A DNA stretch of 29,625 bases, from the IMG/VR virus record IMGVR_UViG_3300042556_002767, positions 1 through 29,625 of that record. One strand, written 5' to 3'. The notes beneath the pieces were generated by a model, which saw only the letters and a program-made list of their open reading frames with translations, was not told the DNA's origin and did not search any database. Positions 23,648 to 29,625 of this stretch are shown here, one piece after another. The position numbers were made by a program, and so were the translations under genes. How positions within the stretch are numbered: the stretch's first letter is position 1; each line of letters starts with the position of its first letter. The DNA comes from a virus.

Positions 23648-24478
23648 ATGGAACTAACTTTTAGCAATTGTTTTATTAAAACGGGAGAAGGCACAAACTA
23701 TGCTTTTGAATACTGTTGCTGCTCCTTCAATTGCCAATTCACCAATAACCAAGAAAATCCGTCGGGTTTTGTGGTTCCTGTTGAAATTACCGATTTTGCA
23801 TTTGGATGGCAAAATTCGCAATTTGGATTGAATAATTTCTCTATAACTGTTGGAGGAAATCCTGTTTCATTTCCTTATACATTAGGACCAAACGAAGTTT
23901 TGGATGTAGTTATTGAGTTCTGTCCAAATGATGCTGGCAATACTGATAATTGGGTTTTTGAATTGCTATTGAATGGTACAGATGTTCAAATTGAAAGTGG
24001 TGATTTTGAATCCATCGACTTATCAAATATAGCAACTCCATTAGCAGTTAATTTTGGAACTATATTGGTAAATTCAACAGAAACCGTTGAAGTTCAAATT
24101 ACAAACCCATCAATTTGTTGTGATGGCTTTGATATTTCAACAGATTGCCCTGATGTTATTATTCAGCCAGAACGTCCACAAGAATTGTGTACTAATATGA
24201 TTTCAACTATTTATTTATCTTGGTCTCCTACCACATTAGGTTCTATCAGTTGTAATTTGACAATTTCAAATGGTTGTTCTGGTTTAGAGTTGATTATTCC
24301 TGTTTCTGGAAATGCAGTTGATACTTTACCTGTATCAACAACGCCTCAAAAGAACAAAGTTGACCAAACTACACGAGTTGAAGCTTGTTCTCCAAGAACA
24401 GTCAATAACAGATGCACTACCGCAAGAACGATGCAATCTGCAATCCGAACCACAGCAAGAAGATTTGGTAAACGATAA
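23648..24478 (+). CDS. ASH/Ig-like domain virion-associated protein
   Basis: A 276-residue beta-rich protein. I chose ATG 23648, because the longer TTG-started form would read through the terminator at 23591-23621. Two ASH-like immunoglobulin folds are visible: about residues 40-120 and 120-225 (VNFGTILVNSTETVEVQITN, then IYLSWSPTTLGSISCNL). The second shares SWSPTT with the tail protein of 14700-17936. The C-terminal 40 residues are basic (TARTMQSAIRTTARRFGKR). It may be a decoration or adhesion protein; the paralogous domains are seen, the location in the virion is inferred. Confidence 0.6.
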   Translation: MELTFSNCFIKTGEGTNYAFEYCCCSFNCQFTNNQENPSGFVVPVEITDFAFGWQNSQFGLNNFSITVGGNPVSFPYTLGPNEVLDVVIEFCPNDAGNTDNWVFELLLNGTDVQIESGDFESIDLSNIATPLAVNFGTILVNSTETVEVQITNPSICCDGFDISTDCPDVIIQPERPQELCTNMISTIYLSWSPTTLGSISCNLTISNGCSGLELIIPVSGNAVDTLPVSTTPQKNKVDQTTRVEACSPRTVNNRCTTARTMQSAIRTTARRFGKR

Positions 24479-24489
24479 AAAACAACAAT

Positions 24490-24972
24490 ATGATTTACTT
24501 TGAAGAAAAATTAGATGGTGTACACACGGATATTATTACAGCTATCAAAAAACTATGGCTAAATATCTCCCCAAAAACTATTCAAATACTTGCTGGAAAA
24601 AGCACCGATGAACAAGTAGACCACATAATAAAACAGGGTGGAAAATTGGAAGATGTGAATTATGCACGGGCATTAGCTAATTTATATCCAATTGATTCAA
24701 AGACCAATCATAAAATAGCTAAACCAAAGTTTGTTGAATATCTAAAAAAAGGAGATGGAGCTTTATTTGTTATCCGCTCCAATGGATTTAGGCACAAAAA
24801 CGATAAAAGATTTCAAATCGTTTTGGATTGGGTTCTTGAAGAAGTTCCAACAGTATCTTTGGATGTAGTTGAAAATGATAAACACGCCACTTTCTTTTTC
24901 TATATTAAAAAGAAGAAAGAAAAGGAAGAGGCTATTGAAGAAACCCCTAAAGAAGAAACTCCAAATGAATGA
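24490..24972 (+). CDS. Unknown late protein with charged tail
   Basis: A 160-residue protein beginning MIYFEEKLDGVHTDIITAIK. It has a mixed fold with GALFVIRSNGFRHKNDKRF and VLDWVLEEVPTVSLDV, then a low-complexity Lys/Glu tail from about residue 138. No family recognised. Its last 8 bases overlap the amidase gene. Its position between structural and lysis genes gives no clear functional hint. Confidence 0.6.
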   Translation: MIYFEEKLDGVHTDIITAIKKLWLNISPKTIQILAGKSTDEQVDHIIKQGGKLEDVNYARALANLYPIDSKTNHKIAKPKFVEYLKKGDGALFVIRSNGFRHKNDKRFQIVLDWVLEEVPTVSLDVVENDKHATFFFYIKKKKEKEEAIEETPKEETPNE

Positions 24973-25474
24973 ACTTAAATATTTAATTATTCATTGTACA
25001 GCTACTCGCGAAGGGCAGAATATCGGAGCTGAAAATGTAAAAGCCTGGCATACTGCACCACCACCAGCTGGGCGCGGATGGAGTAAGGTTGGTTATTCCG
25101 ACCTTATTTTGCTTGATGGTGATAGACATCAGTTTGTAAAGCACGATGGAGACAAGTTTGTTGATTCAAACGAGATAACCAACGGTGTAAAGGGTATGAA
25201 TAGCATTTCGCGTCACGTTTGCTACGTTGGTGGACTTGATTCAAGTGCAAAAAAAGCTAAAAACACATTGAATAACGAGCAAAGCCAAACTCTTGAGTCT
25301 ATTATTAGAGAAGTTCTTGCATATAAGCCAGATATTTTGATTGCTGGACACAATCAATTCGATAATAAGGCTTGCCCATCGTTCCATGTGCCTACATACC
25401 TTAGAATGATTGGTATTCCTGAGAAAAATATTTACACTAAAGACCCATACGGATATGCTACCAAGTTGTCTTGA
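24965..25474 (+). CDS. N-acetylmuramoyl-L-alanine amidase (endolysin)
   Basis: A 169-residue amidase_2 / T7 lysozyme-type enzyme that cuts the bond between MurNAc and L-alanine in peptidoglycan. The zinc ligands appear as H10 (LIIHCTATREGQ), H129 (AGHNQFD) and C137, with K135 in NKACPSF as a catalytic partner. GWSKVGYSDL supplies the expected tyrosine region. The ATG at 24965 is chosen because the longer frame only shadows the preceding gene. There is no signal peptide, so release depends on the holin encoded downstream. It overlaps both neighbours. Confidence 0.92.
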   Translation: MNELKYLIIHCTATREGQNIGAENVKAWHTAPPPAGRGWSKVGYSDLILLDGDRHQFVKHDGDKFVDSNEITNGVKGMNSISRHVCYVGGLDSSAKKAKNTLNNEQSQTLESIIREVLAYKPDILIAGHNQFDNKACPSFHVPTYLRMIGIPEKNIYTKDPYGYATKLS

Positions 25475-26396
25475 TAATTTAATTGGCGTAAAATGCCTTT
25501 CTTCAAATCCAAAGAGCGGTTTGTGGATAAACGACCTTGAGGGTATCAATATTCGAATGGCGGCAGACATTGCTGATAGCGGATACATGAGCGGCCTTCA
25601 ATTGCTTGAGCAAAAGATAAATTTTGCCTCTCAACTTGTGATGCAAGAACTGAGTGGATTTTTACTTCCATATTTTAGAGTAAATAGCGCGATTGATGAG
25701 CTTTTGGTTGGTGATTTTAACGCCAATTATCTTGCTTCATCATCAACAGACAGAGGAATCAAGGCCACGGTTAAGAATACGCGAATGATGCGAATTTTTG
25801 TTGGAGAGGTTAAAATCCGCATTCAACAGGCTAATACAAATCATTCTTTTCAGATTGTAGATGGATTTAACTCTACCTCGTTTTCTTTTACGACAGATTC
25901 CAATGGTGAGGCAAGTGTTTTTGCTAACTACATCTCATCCAATCGCGAGATTTACATTTTGATGGATAACACATCTATTAATCCCGCTGATACAGATGTG
26001 AAGTCTGGATGTTCTTGCTCTTCTAAGTCTTCTCAGTTTATGCTTGTAAATGGATGGAATGGTTCGGGAGTTGGAAACAATTCTTACGGCATTAAAGCTC
26101 AATTAACCGCTGAATGTAAAATTGATGAGATGATATGTATCATATCTCAGCATTTACGTTTCCCGATTTTATATAAAGCTGGGCTTGAGATTGTAAAGGA
26201 AGCAAAAGCAACAGACAGACTAAATTCTGTTACATTGCTTGACAATGATAAGATAAACTTTTTGTATGAAGAGTTTACAATGCAGTACAATAATCACATG
26301 AAAATCATTGTAAATCAACTACCTGAGTTATTTAAACGAATTGATGACATTTGTGTAATTTGTAATCAATCAAGATATATTTACGGAAACCCATAA
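25455..26396 (+). CDS. Conserved phage protein of unknown role
   Basis: A 313-residue protein. The N-terminus reads SCLDNLIGVKC and then SGLWINDLEGINIRMAADIA, which I recall as a recurrent start of uncharacterised proteins in Bacteroidota phages. The middle is beta-rich, and a CSCSSKSS cluster occurs near residue 190. I chose the ATG at 25455, inside the end of the amidase gene, because the conserved N-terminus begins right after it. Probably a virion or connector component; no motif decides. The 3' end abuts the minus-strand terminator at 26395-26423. Confidence 0.65.
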   Translation: MLPSCLDNLIGVKCLSSNPKSGLWINDLEGINIRMAADIADSGYMSGLQLLEQKINFASQLVMQELSGFLLPYFRVNSAIDELLVGDFNANYLASSSTDRGIKATVKNTRMMRIFVGEVKIRIQQANTNHSFQIVDGFNSTSFSFTTDSNGEASVFANYISSNREIYILMDNTSINPADTDVKSGCSCSSKSSQFMLVNGWNGSGVGNNSYGIKAQLTAECKIDEMICIISQHLRFPILYKAGLEIVKEAKATDRLNSVTLLDNDKINFLYEEFTMQYNNHMKIIVNQLPELFKRIDDICVICNQSRYIYGNP

Positions 26397-26423
26397 AAAC
26401 AAAGCCCCACTTATTAGTGAGGC
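26395..26423 (-). terminator. Intrinsic terminator, minus-oriented
   Basis: On the minus strand GCCTCACT - AATA - AGTGGGGC forms an 8-bp hairpin with one G-U wobble and is followed by TTTGTTTTT. On the plus strand the same position is a C-A mismatch and no T run follows, so the structure is clearly built for leftward transcripts. Confidence 0.75.
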
Positions 26424-26469
26424 AATGTTGGCATGAGTTTACCGCCGTTTTTCGCTTATTGTATCGGCA
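26395..26469 (-). ncRNA. Predicted ~70-nt small RNA, minus strand
   Basis: A perfect consensus promoter (26473-26503) and a matched terminator (26395-26423) enclose about 70 bases on the strand opposite to every gene nearby. Only a six-codon frame is present, so a non-coding RNA is likely. The word CAUUGCC occurs twice (complements of 26466-26472 and 26421-26427). UUGCCG near the 5' end can pair with CGGUAA further on (one wobble), and UUGCC of the second copy can pair with the same GGUAA, so two alternative folds exist. The 5' end is approximate. No known RNA family recognised. Confidence 0.55.
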
Positions 26470-26472
26470 ATG

Positions 26473-26503
26473 CAAATATAAATTAATAAAATAAAAAGTC
26501 AAA
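26473..26503 (-). promoter_or_regulatory. Perfect consensus promoter, minus strand
   Basis: TTTG (complement of 26500-26503), exactly 19 bases, TATATTTG (complement of 26473-26480). It reads leftward, against the late genes, towards the terminator at 26395-26423. Its -33 box overlaps the start codon of the plus-strand gene 26503-26604, the same geometry as the antisense promoter at 724-755. Confidence 0.75.
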
Positions 26504-26604
26504 TGAATAACAACATCAAAGCATGTGGAGCTTGTGGCAAGCCATCAAGACCAGCAGCAAGACCAGTAACAGCAAGACCACGACCAACATCAAGACCCAA
26601 ATAG
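26503..26604 (+). CDS. 33-residue Arg-Pro repeat mini-protein
   Basis: A short frame beginning MNNNIKACGACGKPSRPAAR, followed by further R-P pairs in a quasi-repeat of A-R-P / S-R-P. The CGACGK segment could bind metal and the arginine-rich tail nucleic acid. Support is moderate: the frame fills the gap before the holin gene and has a biased composition typical of small late-phage proteins. No function known. Confidence 0.5.
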   Translation: MNNNIKACGACGKPSRPAARPVTARPRPTSRPK

Positions 26605-26653
26605 AACATTTTTGAAACTCAAGGCGTATAATAATTCTACGTTGCAAGGCAAT

Positions 26654-27151
26654 ATGAAATCCATTGCAATAGAAGTTTTATGCTTGAATTTCAAAAAACA
26701 TGTTCTATTGATAACAGTTGTAGGTGGATTCTCAATTGGTGCTTTCACGGGCTTTGTAGAGGACTGGATATTCTCTCCCGCAGCATCATTGTTTGCCCTT
26801 CTTGCGCTCATTGCGGCTGACCATATAACAAGCCTTGTTGTGGCTTGGAAAAGGGATTCGTTTGACACAAGAAAGGCATTATCCATCTTTTGGAAGCTTT
26901 TATCACATATAGGACTGTTGATGTTCGCTAATAATCTTGCTAAGGGCAGCGTATTTCTTGGATGGTTAAACGAAGGCATATTTGTGCCAATTGTGCTTGT
27001 AAATATGCTTTCACTTATTAAGAATCTTTCGTTGCTTGGATACATCAAGAGGGATTTTGCAAATTGGATTAACAAAAAAGTAGACACATATAAAAATGAG
27101 GACATATCTTCTTCTTCAAGCATTACCGATAACAATAGCAATCCTTCTTAA
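26654..27151 (+). CDS. Holin (phage_holin_4 type)
   Basis: A 165-residue membrane protein with four hydrophobic segments (about residues 17-35, 43-63, 80-97 and 107-130) and a polar Ser/Asn-rich C-terminus. ALIAADHITSLVVAWKRDSF followed by FWKLLSHIG matches the pattern of the phage_holin_4 (TcdE/UtxA-like) family. It would form the inner-membrane lesion that releases the amidase. ATG 26654 is preceded by AAGG; an in-frame TTG at 26612 would add 14 residues. The end overlaps the spanin gene by 56 bases. Confidence 0.75.
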   Translation: MKSIAIEVLCLNFKKHVLLITVVGGFSIGAFTGFVEDWIFSPAASLFALLALIAADHITSLVVAWKRDSFDTRKALSIFWKLLSHIGLLMFANNLAKGSVFLGWLNEGIFVPIVLVNMLSLIKNLSLLGYIKRDFANWINKKVDTYKNEDISSSSSITDNNSNPS

Positions 27152-27542
27152 TTCTTGCATTACTGCGGAGAAATGTGCTGAACGCTACCCTCCGCAAGTA
27201 GAAGTAAGGACTTATTACAAGGACACGGTAATTGTTACACAAACCCGAACCTTTGATACACTTGTGCAGTATAAGAGGCTTGATACCTTAATCATCCACG
27301 ACCACCAGACAGACATCAGGACTGAGCTTATGTTTCTTCCTGGTGATTCTGTCTTTGTGGAAACAACTTGTCCTCCAGATACAGTTCGTGTTGAGAAAGT
27401 TCTTGAGATTATCAAGGAAAAAGCTATTGAGCAAGTAGATGAGACTAAAAATGCTATTCGTTGGATAGCAATCTTCTGTTTTGCACTATTTTTAGCTATC
27501 TTTTCAATTGCTTACTTAATCAAAACCCTTAAAGGTAGATGA
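27096..27542 (+). CDS. Putative unimolecular spanin (lysis lipoprotein)
   Basis: A 148-residue protein with a lipobox LNSC (18-21) after a hydrophobic signal, so the N-terminus should be lipidated at Cys21 in the outer membrane. A C-terminal transmembrane helix (about 123-142) would sit in the inner membrane. The middle is a charged, predicted beta/coil periplasmic region with helix near 100-120. This is the architecture of u-spanins such as T1 gp11, which fuse the two membranes at the last step of lysis of Gram-negative hosts. It overlaps the holin gene and follows the amidase, completing a lysis cassette. Confidence 0.7.
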   Translation: MRTYLLLQALPITIAILLNSCITAEKCAERYPPQVEVRTYYKDTVIVTQTRTFDTLVQYKRLDTLIIHDHQTDIRTELMFLPGDSVFVETTCPPDTVRVEKVLEIIKEKAIEQVDETKNAIRWIAIFCFALFLAIFSIAYLIKTLKGR

Positions 27543-27988
27543 CAATTAAACAAGCCATAGGAAAATTGGGTAGATTGCAAAGCTTACTTGCCACACAATC
27601 CAATAAGATTCTTTTGACACCAACAAAAAGTATTGAGCGTGTTATGAAGGAGCGTATATTTATAAATGGTATAAACTCCGATGAAAATCCTATTGGTATT
27701 GGCTATTCTAAAAGATGGGCTGCCGCTCGTAAAAGCAAAGGATTGCAAACCAATTTTGTGGACATGAAATTTACGGGTAGCTTGCGTAAAAACTTGACTA
27801 CAAAGGTTGCCTCACCTAATAGTGTGGCTATAATGATTGATAATGATTTTGATTACAAGGAAAAAGCCTTAAAACAAGAAAATTTAAGGGAGTTTTATAT
27901 TTTCAGCGCAACATCAGATGAGGTTGATAAATTAGAAAAGTTCGTTGAAAAAGCTTTAGAATTTCAAATTGATAAACTGCTTACCTGA
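27539..27988 (+). CDS. Tail completion / virion morphogenesis protein
   Basis: A 149-residue protein with helical N-terminus, a central segment GIGYSKRWAAARKSKGLQTN followed by VDMKFTGSLRKNL, and a helical C-terminus. The 'YS..(x)..R...G.........TGSL' pattern resembles the phage virion morphogenesis / tail completion (GpS or HK97 gp10-like) families, which finish the head-tail joint. The start overlaps the spanin stop (ATGA) and its own stop overlaps the next start. Seen: the pattern; inferred: function. Confidence 0.6.
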   Translation: MTIKQAIGKLGRLQSLLATQSNKILLTPTKSIERVMKERIFINGINSDENPIGIGYSKRWAAARKSKGLQTNFVDMKFTGSLRKNLTTKVASPNSVAIMIDNDFDYKEKALKQENLREFYIFSATSDEVDKLEKFVEKALEFQIDKLLT

Positions 27989-28542
27989 TGAAACAAGTGA
28001 TTCAATGCTTAGCACAAGACCTTTTGTCTAATATTAATTTTAAAAAAGGTGTTGCCATCGCTCGTTTGGATGATGAGGGGCGAGTTTTAATTCAAGATGA
28101 TGGTGTAAACGAGTATCGTTTTGCTGGTTTGAATGACTATGATGATAGTTATTTTTACATTCGTCACAGAAGCACAGGAGAGATAACCTATGGTGAGTCT
28201 TCTCAAAAAAAGTTTACAGGAATGCAAAACTTCTTTCGTGTTGAGTACCAAATGCGTATTGTGGCTTGCATGAAAAATGTAGATGCGTATGAGCTTGAAA
28301 GCAAAATCAGATTTGTTCTTATGAATGCGAATTTACCTGTGTCTGCTTCTTTTGCTAATGCTACAATAAGTCCTGTACAATCACAAATAGATTCTATACA
28401 GGTATTAACTGAAGAGTCTAAAGCACCAAAGATTTTTGATAAAAACCTTATTTTTGTTGCTCACGACTTCAATGTTACCGCTGATGTTGATATGGCTTTA
28501 GAATTTTATTGCCAAAATCCGTGTTTCAATGCGGGTTGCTAA
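27988..28542 (+). CDS. Putative tail terminator / connector protein
   Basis: A 184-residue mixed alpha/beta protein immediately after the tail completion gene and coupled to it (TGATG). MKQVIQCLAQDLLSNINFKK at the start, a central FRVEYQMRIVACMKNVDAYE and a C-terminal HDFNVTADVDMALEFYCQ give a pattern like tail terminator proteins, with a helix then a beta sheet. Cysteines cluster at the C-terminus (CQNPCFNAGC). Assignment rests mainly on position. Confidence 0.5.
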   Translation: MKQVIQCLAQDLLSNINFKKGVAIARLDDEGRVLIQDDGVNEYRFAGLNDYDDSYFYIRHRSTGEITYGESSQKKFTGMQNFFRVEYQMRIVACMKNVDAYELESKIRFVLMNANLPVSASFANATISPVQSQIDSIQVLTEESKAPKIFDKNLIFVAHDFNVTADVDMALEFYCQNPCFNAGC

Positions 28543-28543
28543 T

Positions 28544-28551
28544 TATATTTG
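28544..28551 (+). promoter_or_regulatory. -7 box before small beta-rich gene
   Basis: TATATTTG lies just after the stop of gene 27988-28542 and 17 bases before the start at 28569. The same AATTATATTTGT context occurs at the promoter at 20727-20734, but here the -33 box is poor (TTTC at 28524-28527, 16 bases away). Confidence 0.35.
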
Positions 28552-28568
28552 TTACAAATACTAAGGAA

Positions 28569-28865
28569 ATGAACTGCGGATGCGCTAAAAATATAGGTTG
28601 TTATGTTACTGGCGATGATATTAATTTCGGTATTACTGCCCCATTTGATGGAACATATATCTTCCACATAACAACTATTAATGGCTATTACAATGAGCAA
28701 GTTATTTTTGAAGTGGGAGACCCGATTATATTACCTTTCACTTTTAATGAAAATAGCGTAACAAGCATCAAAATTGAAGCTCCAAGCACAAGTCCAATAC
28801 CTTTTTTAACATCATCTGATGGTGCTTGTTGTTTTGAAGTAAGTGGAATCGTACCAATTTGCTAA
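28569..28865 (+). CDS. Small beta-rich protein, N-terminal cysteines
   Basis: A 98-residue protein beginning MNCGCAKNIGCYVTGDDINF, then alternating hydrophobic strands and a C-terminal CCFEVSGIVPIC. I chose ATG 28569, preceded by AAGGA, over an earlier in-frame start inside the preceding gene. The Ig-like beta pattern resembles a single small domain of the ASH-type proteins upstream. Possibly a decoration or tail accessory protein; function unknown. Confidence 0.6.
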   Translation: MNCGCAKNIGCYVTGDDINFGITAPFDGTYIFHITTINGYYNEQVIFEVGDPIILPFTFNENSVTSIKIEAPSTSPIPFLTSSDGACCFEVSGIVPIC

Positions 28866-28866
28866 T

Positions 28867-29265
28867 ATGAAAAAGATTGAATCAGTAATGTCATTTTTCT
28901 CAGGTCTTATCGTTGGAGCGATGATAACTGTTTTTATGGCTTCTACTTCTCTTTTAAACGATGTTTATACAGTAGCTTTTACAGGAATTGCCGCTGCCTT
29001 AGTAACCATCTTCATTGATTACCTAATAGCACCCAAACAGATATTTGGGTTTTGGCAGAACGTACTCAAGGCAATTGAAAACAGTCGATTTAAGCCGCTT
29101 GCAAAACCACTTGGAAATTGCATATTCTGTATGAATGTCTACATATATACGGCTTGCTTTGTTGTACTATATATTTATACAGAAAGCTCCTGGTGGTATT
29201 TTATCCCAGGAGCTTCCATGTCTCACGTTGCATTAGCCTATATTGACAGGAAAATCAATTCTTAG
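28867..29265 (+). CDS. Polytopic membrane protein with CxxC
   Basis: A 132-residue membrane protein with hydrophobic segments near residues 5-25, 34-54, 88-104 and 109-125. PLGNCIFCMNVY (C85, C88) at the start of the third segment is a CxxC motif like that of small uncharacterised phage or bacterial membrane proteins (DUF1360-like in pattern). It starts one base after the previous stop and overlaps the convergent gene on the minus strand at its stop codon. It might act in the envelope late in infection; no function is known. Confidence 0.6.
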   Translation: MKKIESVMSFFSGLIVGAMITVFMASTSLLNDVYTVAFTGIAAALVTIFIDYLIAPKQIFGFWQNVLKAIENSRFKPLAKPLGNCIFCMNVYIYTACFVVLYIYTESSWWYFIPGASMSHVALAYIDRKINS

Positions 29266-29625
29266 AACATCTGCATTTGCTTTCGTGCTTGTTTGGCAAA
29301 CTGCATGATTTCTATCTGTCTTTGAGCCTTTTCACGAATAGTACGTATTGCAAGTTCTCTTTGCTTTAGGCTAATCACCCAGTCCTCAATCTCTTTTATA
29401 TCTTCAGTATAGAAATATCCTTTTCCTGAAGCGATTAGATTTGGAAGACCATTTGTACGTAATGCCTGAACAACCTTTCTTACTCTTGATTCGTGTATCT
29501 TTTTATCGAATTTTTTCTCAATCATGTCGGCTATATTGGCATTTTTAACCGCGTTCTTCTTGCCTGTATTTGCCATAAACCATTGACCGAGATATTCAAC
29601 ACATTCAAGTTCAAATGAGTTGAGT
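29262..29625 (-). CDS. Winged-helix-like DNA-binding protein, 5' end beyond window
   Basis: An ATG at 29576 gives 104 residues, but the frame stays open to the right edge and the extra part (NSFELECVEYLGQWFMANTG) reads as continuous protein, so the true start is outside the window. The region VKNANIADMIEKKFDKKIHE, then SRVRKVVQALRTNGLPNLIA and a GKGYFYTED turn has the helix-helix-wing pattern of small winged-helix regulators or replication proteins of phages. The C-terminus is a basic helix. It converges on the late operon and overlaps its last stop codon. Confidence 0.6.
   Translation of the reverse strand, partial: LNSFELECVEYLGQWFMANTGKKNAVKNANIADMIEKKFDKKIHESRVRKVVQALRTNGLPNLIASGKGYFYTEDIKEIEDWVISLKQRELAIRTIREKAQRQIEIMQFAKQARKQMQMF

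Noticed and set aside
26590-27141. Minus-strand frame of 183 codons opposite the holin
   Set aside because: The plus-strand holin has clear family features and overlaps properly with its neighbours; the reverse frame has none.
1-29625. CRISPR array, diversity-generating retroelement, insertion sequence or integrase
   Set aside because: No regularly spaced repeats, no reverse transcriptase with template/variable repeats, and no transposase or recombinase motifs were seen on either strand.

Overview
The window is about 29.6 kb of a tailed double-stranded DNA phage or prophage of a Bacteroidota host. The DNA is AT-rich. Starts follow A-rich leaders rather than strong Shine-Dalgarno sites. The clearest promoters match the Bacteroidota consensus (TTTG, about 19-21 bases, TAnnTTTG). 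A tape-measure protein and a candidate tail-tube protein suggest siphovirus morphology. I see no integrase, repressor, tRNA gene, CRISPR array or insertion sequence, so lifestyle cannot be decided from this window.

Left arm (1-5054, minus strand): about fourteen small, closely packed genes read leftward from a regulatory gap. Nearly all are unknown. Exceptions are a promoter-proximal lipoprotein (4854-5054), a 29-residue membrane peptide (4449-4538) and a protein resembling a DNA sliding clamp (1443-2429). The genes share an unusual repeated leader (AAACACATAAACACATG or AAACACTTAAA-type). GC-rich hairpins follow several stop codons. Opposite the leader of gene 457-723 there is a consensus plus-strand promoter followed about 70 bases later by a perfect intrinsic terminator. 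This predicts a roughly 65-nt antisense RNA carrying the complement of the shared leader word.

Regulatory gap (5055-5732): it holds a leftward promoter, short direct repeats, nested inverted repeats and a rightward -7 box just before the small terminase gene. Origin, packaging site and operator are all possible.

Right arm (5733-29265, plus strand): the order is small terminase, two unknown genes, large terminase, a tiny basic protein, a tail-assembly chaperone with a probable -1 frameshift extension, tape measure, three large tail proteins, portal (with a DnaJ-like zinc motif), a small charged protein, scaffold-like protein, major capsid candidate, tail-tube candidate, an Ig-like/ASH-domain protein, an unknown gene, amidase, an unknown conserved gene, holin, a candidate single-protein spanin, two head-tail connector or tail-completion genes, a small beta-rich protein and a membrane protein. 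Tail genes thus precede head genes, and the lysis genes sit between structural genes. Internal control is visible: a consensus promoter before the head block, an attenuator-like leader before the capsid gene, a terminator after the tail-tube gene, and a second predicted small RNA on the minus strand at about 26395-26469.

The right edge (29262-29625, minus) is a 5'-truncated winged-helix-like gene converging on the late operon, and marks the start of another module.
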